Assembly: GCA_030043235.1 (NCBI GenBank)
Contig: JASHYF010000246.1
Location: 1-7,267, forward strand
Reading direction: 5' to 3'
Source of the DNA: Solirubrobacteraceae bacterium
GTDB taxonomy: Bacteria; Actinomycetota; Thermoleophilia; Solirubrobacterales; Solirubrobacteraceae
Length of the DNA stretch: 7,267 nt
Below the pieces are notes generated by a model. That model was not told where the DNA came from, searched no databases, and saw only the letters and a list, made by a program, of their open reading frames with translations. Below are positions 4,814-7,267 of the stretch, in pieces (position 1 is the stretch's first letter; each line of letters opens with the position of its first letter). The position numbers and the translations under genes were made by a program.

Positions 4814-4838
4814 CGCCGGGGATGTGAGCGCCCCGGCG
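4814..4838. terminator. GC-rich hairpin between the dienelactone hydrolase and methyltransferase genes
   Basis: CGCCGGGG (4814-4821) and CCCCGGCG (4831-4838) form a perfect 8-bp stem with a 9-nt loop. Flanking GCGC sequences could extend it with a bulge. There is no T tract, so as an intrinsic terminator it is atypical; high-GC actinobacteria do use hairpins without U runs. It would separate the upstream fragment from the methyltransferase. Confidence 0.35.
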
Positions 4839-4866
4839 GCGCGAGCACACCGCGAGCCCGCATCTC

Positions 4867-4886
4867 TATAGGAAAAGATGACCTGA
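4867..4886 (+). promoter_or_regulatory. AT-rich leader with a -10-like element and a two-codon ORF before the methyltransferase
   Basis: TATAGG at 4867-4872 resembles a -10 hexamer, placing transcription start around 4879-4880 and a leader of only a few bases. The same bases include AGGA (4870-4873), which is 4 bases before an ATG at 4878. That ATG opens a two-codon ORF (M-T-stop) whose TGA directly abuts the methyltransferase ATG at 4887. Either a near-leaderless start or reinitiation after the mini-ORF could apply. Confidence 0.3.
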
Positions 4887-5615
4887 ATGGATCGCGACTA
4901 CGAGCTGCAGACGCACGAGGCCGAGGACCGCCACTGGTGGTATCGCGGCCGGCGCACCGTGCTCGAGGGCGTGATCGCCGGGCTGGGCCTGCCCGCCGGC
5001 GCGCGCATTCTCGACGCCGGGTGCGGCAGCGGGCGCAACATGGTCGAGCTCGCGCGCCACGGGGCCGTCACCGGCATCGAGCTGTCGCGCACGAGCGTCG
5101 CGCTCGCGCGCGCGCGGGGGGCCGGCGAGGTGATCGAGGGCTCGATCCTCGACATGCCGTTCGGAGAGGGCAGCTACGAGCTGGCCACGAGCCTCGACGT
5201 GATCGAGCACCTCCAGGACGATCTCGCCGCCCTGCGCGAGCTGCGGCGCGTGGTCGTCCCCGGCGGCGCGCTGCTGCTCACGGTCCCCGCCTACCAGTGG
5301 CTGTGGAGCGGGCACGACGTGATCAACCACCACTATCGCCGCTACACGCAGCGCTCGCTGCGACTCGTCGCCGAGCGCGCCGGCTGGCGTCAGGTGCGCG
5401 CCACCTACTTCAACGCGCTGCTGCTGCCCGTCGCGATCATGCTGCGCGCGCTCGACAAGCTCAACGCCAAGACCACGCAGTCGAGCCTAGACCTGTGGGT
5501 GCCCCCGCAGCCGTTCAACTGGCTGCTCGAGCGCCCGCTCGCGTTCGAGGCCGCGCTGATCGCGCGCGGCCGGCGCATACCCATGGGGCTCTCGCTGCTC
5601 GCCGTATTCCGTTAG
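4887..5615 (+). CDS. Class I SAM-dependent methyltransferase
   Basis: This is a 242-residue Rossmann-fold methyltransferase of the Methyltransf_11/UbiE-like type. The N-terminal EDRHWWYRGRR (13-23) is the Trp-rich lead-in seen in a subfamily often found beside glycosyltransferases. Motif I is LDAGCGSGR (42-50), the ribose-binding acid is E65 in GIELS, SLDVIEHL is at 102-109, and VVPGGALLLTVPAY at 122-136 is the post-I/motif III region. The C-terminal third has a hydrophobic stretch LLLPVAIMLRAL (178-189) and ends IPMGLSLLAVFR, typical of this subfamily and suggestive of membrane-proximal substrates. The acceptor is unknown; glycan- or lipid-linked sugar modification is inferred from the neighbouring GtrA and glycosyltransferase genes. 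The stop overlaps that of convergent GtrA by 4 bp. Confidence 0.9.
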   Translation: MDRDYELQTHEAEDRHWWYRGRRTVLEGVIAGLGLPAGARILDAGCGSGRNMVELARHGAVTGIELSRTSVALARARGAGEVIEGSILDMPFGEGSYELATSLDVIEHLQDDLAALRELRRVVVPGGALLLTVPAYQWLWSGHDVINHHYRRYTQRSLRLVAERAGWRQVRATYFNALLLPVAIMLRALDKLNAKTTQSSLDLWVPPQPFNWLLERPLAFEAALIARGRRIPMGLSLLAVFR

Positions 5616-6091
5616 GCCTCGCCGTCGGCGACCGCCACCGGCGCGTGCACGCGGAACGTCCACGCGCGGTTGGCGAAGAACGTGCTCACGGTCACGAGCG
5701 CCGTCGCGCACACCTGCGCGATCAGCTTGTCGAGCCTCGCGTCGTGCACGAACACGAACAGCAGGCCCTCGTTCACGCCCAGGCCGCACGTCTGCACCAC
5801 ACCCCAGCGCACCGGCGTGAGCGCGTCGCCCACGTGGCCGCGAAACGTCCAGCGGCGGTTGAGCAGGAAGCCGTTCACGGCGCCCACCACGAAGCCGATC
5901 GCCGACGCCGCCAGGTACCACACGCCGAGCACCTTCAGCAGCAGCGTGTACACGGCCAGCGTGAGCAGCGTGTTCGACACCCCCACGATGCCGAACTTCA
6001 CGAACTGGACGAGCACCAGCGCGCGGGGGCGCGCGGACAGTCGCGCTACGCTTGTGCGCGATCCCGGCGTGTCAGTGCGCCCGGCGGACAT
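5612..6091 (-). CDS. GtrA-family membrane protein
   Basis: This 159-residue integral membrane protein has four predicted helices at about 26-48, 52-74, 95-116 and 121-143. It carries the two GtrA signature ends: NGFLLNRRWTF (73-83), and FFANRAWTFR (138-147) after the last helix. The onset FVKFGIVGVSNTLL (30-43) is also typical. GtrA proteins are thought to move polyprenyl-phosphate-linked sugars across the cytoplasmic membrane, paired with a GtrB-type glycosyltransferase; the divergent gene 6204-7232 is the natural partner. The start ATG 6091-6089 gives a normal family length and short polar N-terminus; the frame continues upstream as non-protein-like sequence. No Shine-Dalgarno is seen, so it may be leaderless. 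No symbol is given because the name covers a broad family. Confidence 0.9.
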   Translation of the reverse strand: MSAGRTDTPGSRTSVARLSARPRALVLVQFVKFGIVGVSNTLLTLAVYTLLLKVLGVWYLAASAIGFVVGAVNGFLLNRRWTFRGHVGDALTPVRWGVVQTCGLGVNEGLLFVFVHDARLDKLIAQVCATALVTVSTFFANRAWTFRVHAPVAVADGEA

Positions 6092-6203
6092 CCATACACA
6101 GGATGAACGATAGATTGAGCGCCGGCTTAATCCGTCCCGCCAACATTGCATGCGCCACGACCGTCCGGGCAGCTCTGCGGCGCCGGCCGGCACACAGCCC
6201 ATC
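6092..6203. promoter_or_regulatory. Divergent promoter region for the GtrA and glycosyltransferase genes
   Basis: This 112-bp gap has an AT-richer core (about 6091-6150) between two divergent starts. GATAGAT around 6109-6115 and TTAAT around 6127-6131 are the only -10-like sequences; no confident -35 was found. Neither gene has a Shine-Dalgarno. Shared control of the pair is inferred from layout. Confidence 0.35.
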
Positions 6204-7232
6204 ATGTCTGACACGCCACTTCGCACTCCCAGCCTGCTGAGCGTGGTCGCGCCGGTGTACAACGAGCAGGAGCTGGTCGAGGAGTTCGTCTCGCGGGCGT
6301 GCGCCGCGGTGGCCGACTACGAGTTCGAGCTGGTGCTCGTCGACGACGGCAGCGCCGACCGCACGGGCGAGCTGCTCGACGCGATGGCCGCCACCGACCC
6401 GCGCGTGCGCGTGATCCACCTGTCGCGCAACTTCGGCCACCAGGCCGCGCTCACCGCCGGCCTCGAGCACGCCGTCGGCGACGTCGTCGCGATGATCGAC
6501 GCCGACCTGCAGGACCCCCCGGAGCTGATCCCCGGCATGATCGCCCAGTGGAGCCAGGGCGCCGACGTGGTGTACGCGGTGCGCAGGCAGCGCGAGGGCG
6601 AGACCGCCTTCAAGCTCGCCACCGCCTCGTGGTTCTACAAGCTCTTCAACAAGCTCGCCCAGGTCGATCTCGAGCCCAACTCCGGCGACTTCCGCCTGCT
6701 CGACCGCAGCGCGCTGAACGCGCTGCTCACGATGACCGAGCGCTCGCGCTTCTTGCGCGGCATGACCGTGTGGGTGGGCTTCACGCAGACCGCCGTCTCC
6801 TACCAGCGCGACGCCCGCCATGCCGGCGAGACCAAGTACACGCTGCGCAAGATGCTGCGCTTCTCGCTCGACGCGATCGCCTCCTTCTCGCACCTGCCGC
6901 TGCAGCTGGCCACCTACGTCGGGCTGCTGTCCGCGAGCGTGGCATTCATCGCGATCCCCGTCGTCGTCGGCCTGCGCCTCGCCGGCTCGTATCTGCCGGG
7001 CTTCAGCTCGATCACGATCGCGATCCTCCTGCTCGGCGGCATCCAGCTGATCGCGCTGGGCGTCATCGGCGAGTACGTCGGGCGCATCTACGACGAGGTC
7101 AAGCACCGCCCGCTGTACATCGTCCGCGAAGAGCGAAACCACCCGAGCGCCTCCGGGCGCATCGCCGCCGTCCCCGTCGCCCGCTCGGGCCTGCCCGCGC
7201 GGGTCGCCCAGCCCGAGCGGATAGCGCAGTAG
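6204..7232 (+). CDS. Family 2 glycosyltransferase, GtrB/DPM1-like, membrane-anchored
   Basis: This 342-residue enzyme has a GT-A catalytic domain (about 11-230) and two membrane helices (about 234-258 and 268-289). Motifs in order are SVVAPVYNEQE (13-22), LVDDGSADRT (45-54) for the nucleotide sugar, LSRNFGHQAALTAG (73-86), the metal-binding IDADLQDPPE (98-107), GDFRLLDR (161-168), FLRGMTVWVGF (183-193) and the SYQRDARHAGETKY segment (199-212). The post-membrane signature GEYVGRIYDEVKHRPLYIV (289-307) is typical of GtrB/YfdH-type polyprenyl-phosphate sugar transferases. It should transfer glucose, mannose or a similar sugar from a nucleotide donor to polyprenyl phosphate on the cytoplasmic face, for export by GtrA. 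The basic, Pro-rich tail (310-342) looks disordered. ATG 6204 is chosen because homology begins just after it; ATG 6150 adds 18 unlikely residues. No Shine-Dalgarno is seen. Confidence 0.93.
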   Translation: MSDTPLRTPSLLSVVAPVYNEQELVEEFVSRACAAVADYEFELVLVDDGSADRTGELLDAMAATDPRVRVIHLSRNFGHQAALTAGLEHAVGDVVAMIDADLQDPPELIPGMIAQWSQGADVVYAVRRQREGETAFKLATASWFYKLFNKLAQVDLEPNSGDFRLLDRSALNALLTMTERSRFLRGMTVWVGFTQTAVSYQRDARHAGETKYTLRKMLRFSLDAIASFSHLPLQLATYVGLLSASVAFIAIPVVVGLRLAGSYLPGFSSITIAILLLGGIQLIALGVIGEYVGRIYDEVKHRPLYIVREERNHPSASGRIAAVPVARSGLPARVAQPERIAQ

Positions 7233-7267
7233 CGCGCGACCGCCGGCCGCGCCTTCGTCGTGACCCG

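Noticed and set aside
4937..6106. 389-codon plus-strand frame across the methyltransferase and GtrA region
   Set aside because: Extremely Arg/Ala/His-rich and out of frame with the methyltransferase; it crosses a gene on the other strand.
6072..7142. 356-codon open frame on the minus strand opposite the glycosyltransferase
   Set aside because: Asp/Arg/Gln/His-rich shadow of a gene with clear GT2 motifs on the plus strand.
7233..7267. Terminator or gene start after the glycosyltransferase
   Set aside because: Only 35 GC-rich bases remain, with no T tract, clear stem or start codon context.

Overview
The window is very GC-rich, with G or C at most third codon positions, a TTG start, several starts lacking a Shine-Dalgarno sequence, and proteins of actinobacterial flavour (MBL-fold hydrolase, GtrA/GtrB-type pair, DUF1778/GNAT toxin-antitoxin module). 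A high-GC actinobacterium, possibly of the Thermoleophilia/Solirubrobacterales type, is the best guess; this is inference, since no rRNA or other taxonomic marker is present. No tRNA, rRNA, CRISPR array, IS element or phage gene was seen.

Layout. Positions 1-365 (-) hold the N-terminal part of an FAD-dependent phytoene dehydrogenase-like oxidoreductase that runs off the window. It is divergent from an MBL-fold metallo-hydrolase (461-1336, +). About 320 bp with no convincing gene follow (1337-1657); they hold a weak terminator-like hairpin with a T6 tract and a lipoprotein-like ORF remnant. A cupin protein (1658-2158, -) comes next, with a 9-bp perfect hairpin directly against its start codon. 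Upstream of it lies a hydrophobic coding-like fragment (2189-2317, -). A DUF1778/GNAT toxin-antitoxin operon of TacA/TacT type (2358-3157, +) follows, tail-to-tail with a second, unrelated GNAT acetyltransferase (3187-3675, -).

The 241-bp divergent region 3676-3916 is the most structured non-coding stretch. It holds part of a 14-bp tandem duplication across the GNAT start, a 19-bp AT-rich tandem repeat, and a 10-bp inverted repeat enclosing a smaller hairpin. It leads into a dienelactone hydrolase family gene (3917-4612, +). After that is a start-less coding fragment (about 4613-4794), then a class I SAM methyltransferase (4887-5615, +), a GtrA-family membrane protein (5612-6091, -) and a GtrB/DPM1-like family 2 glycosyltransferase with two C-terminal membrane helices (6204-7232, +).

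How the genes may work together. GtrA and the glycosyltransferase are divergently transcribed from one 112-bp region. They are the classical pair for making a polyprenyl-phosphate-linked sugar and moving it across the membrane for decoration of a surface glycan; the adjacent methyltransferase may belong to the same pathway. The toxin-antitoxin pair is a self-contained module whose codon use is slightly richer in A/T at third positions, consistent with acquisition. The other genes look like stand-alone metabolic or accessory genes. I see no convincing undescribed multi-gene system; the points most worth a second look are the cupin start hairpin, the repeats at 3664-3854 and the gene remnants.
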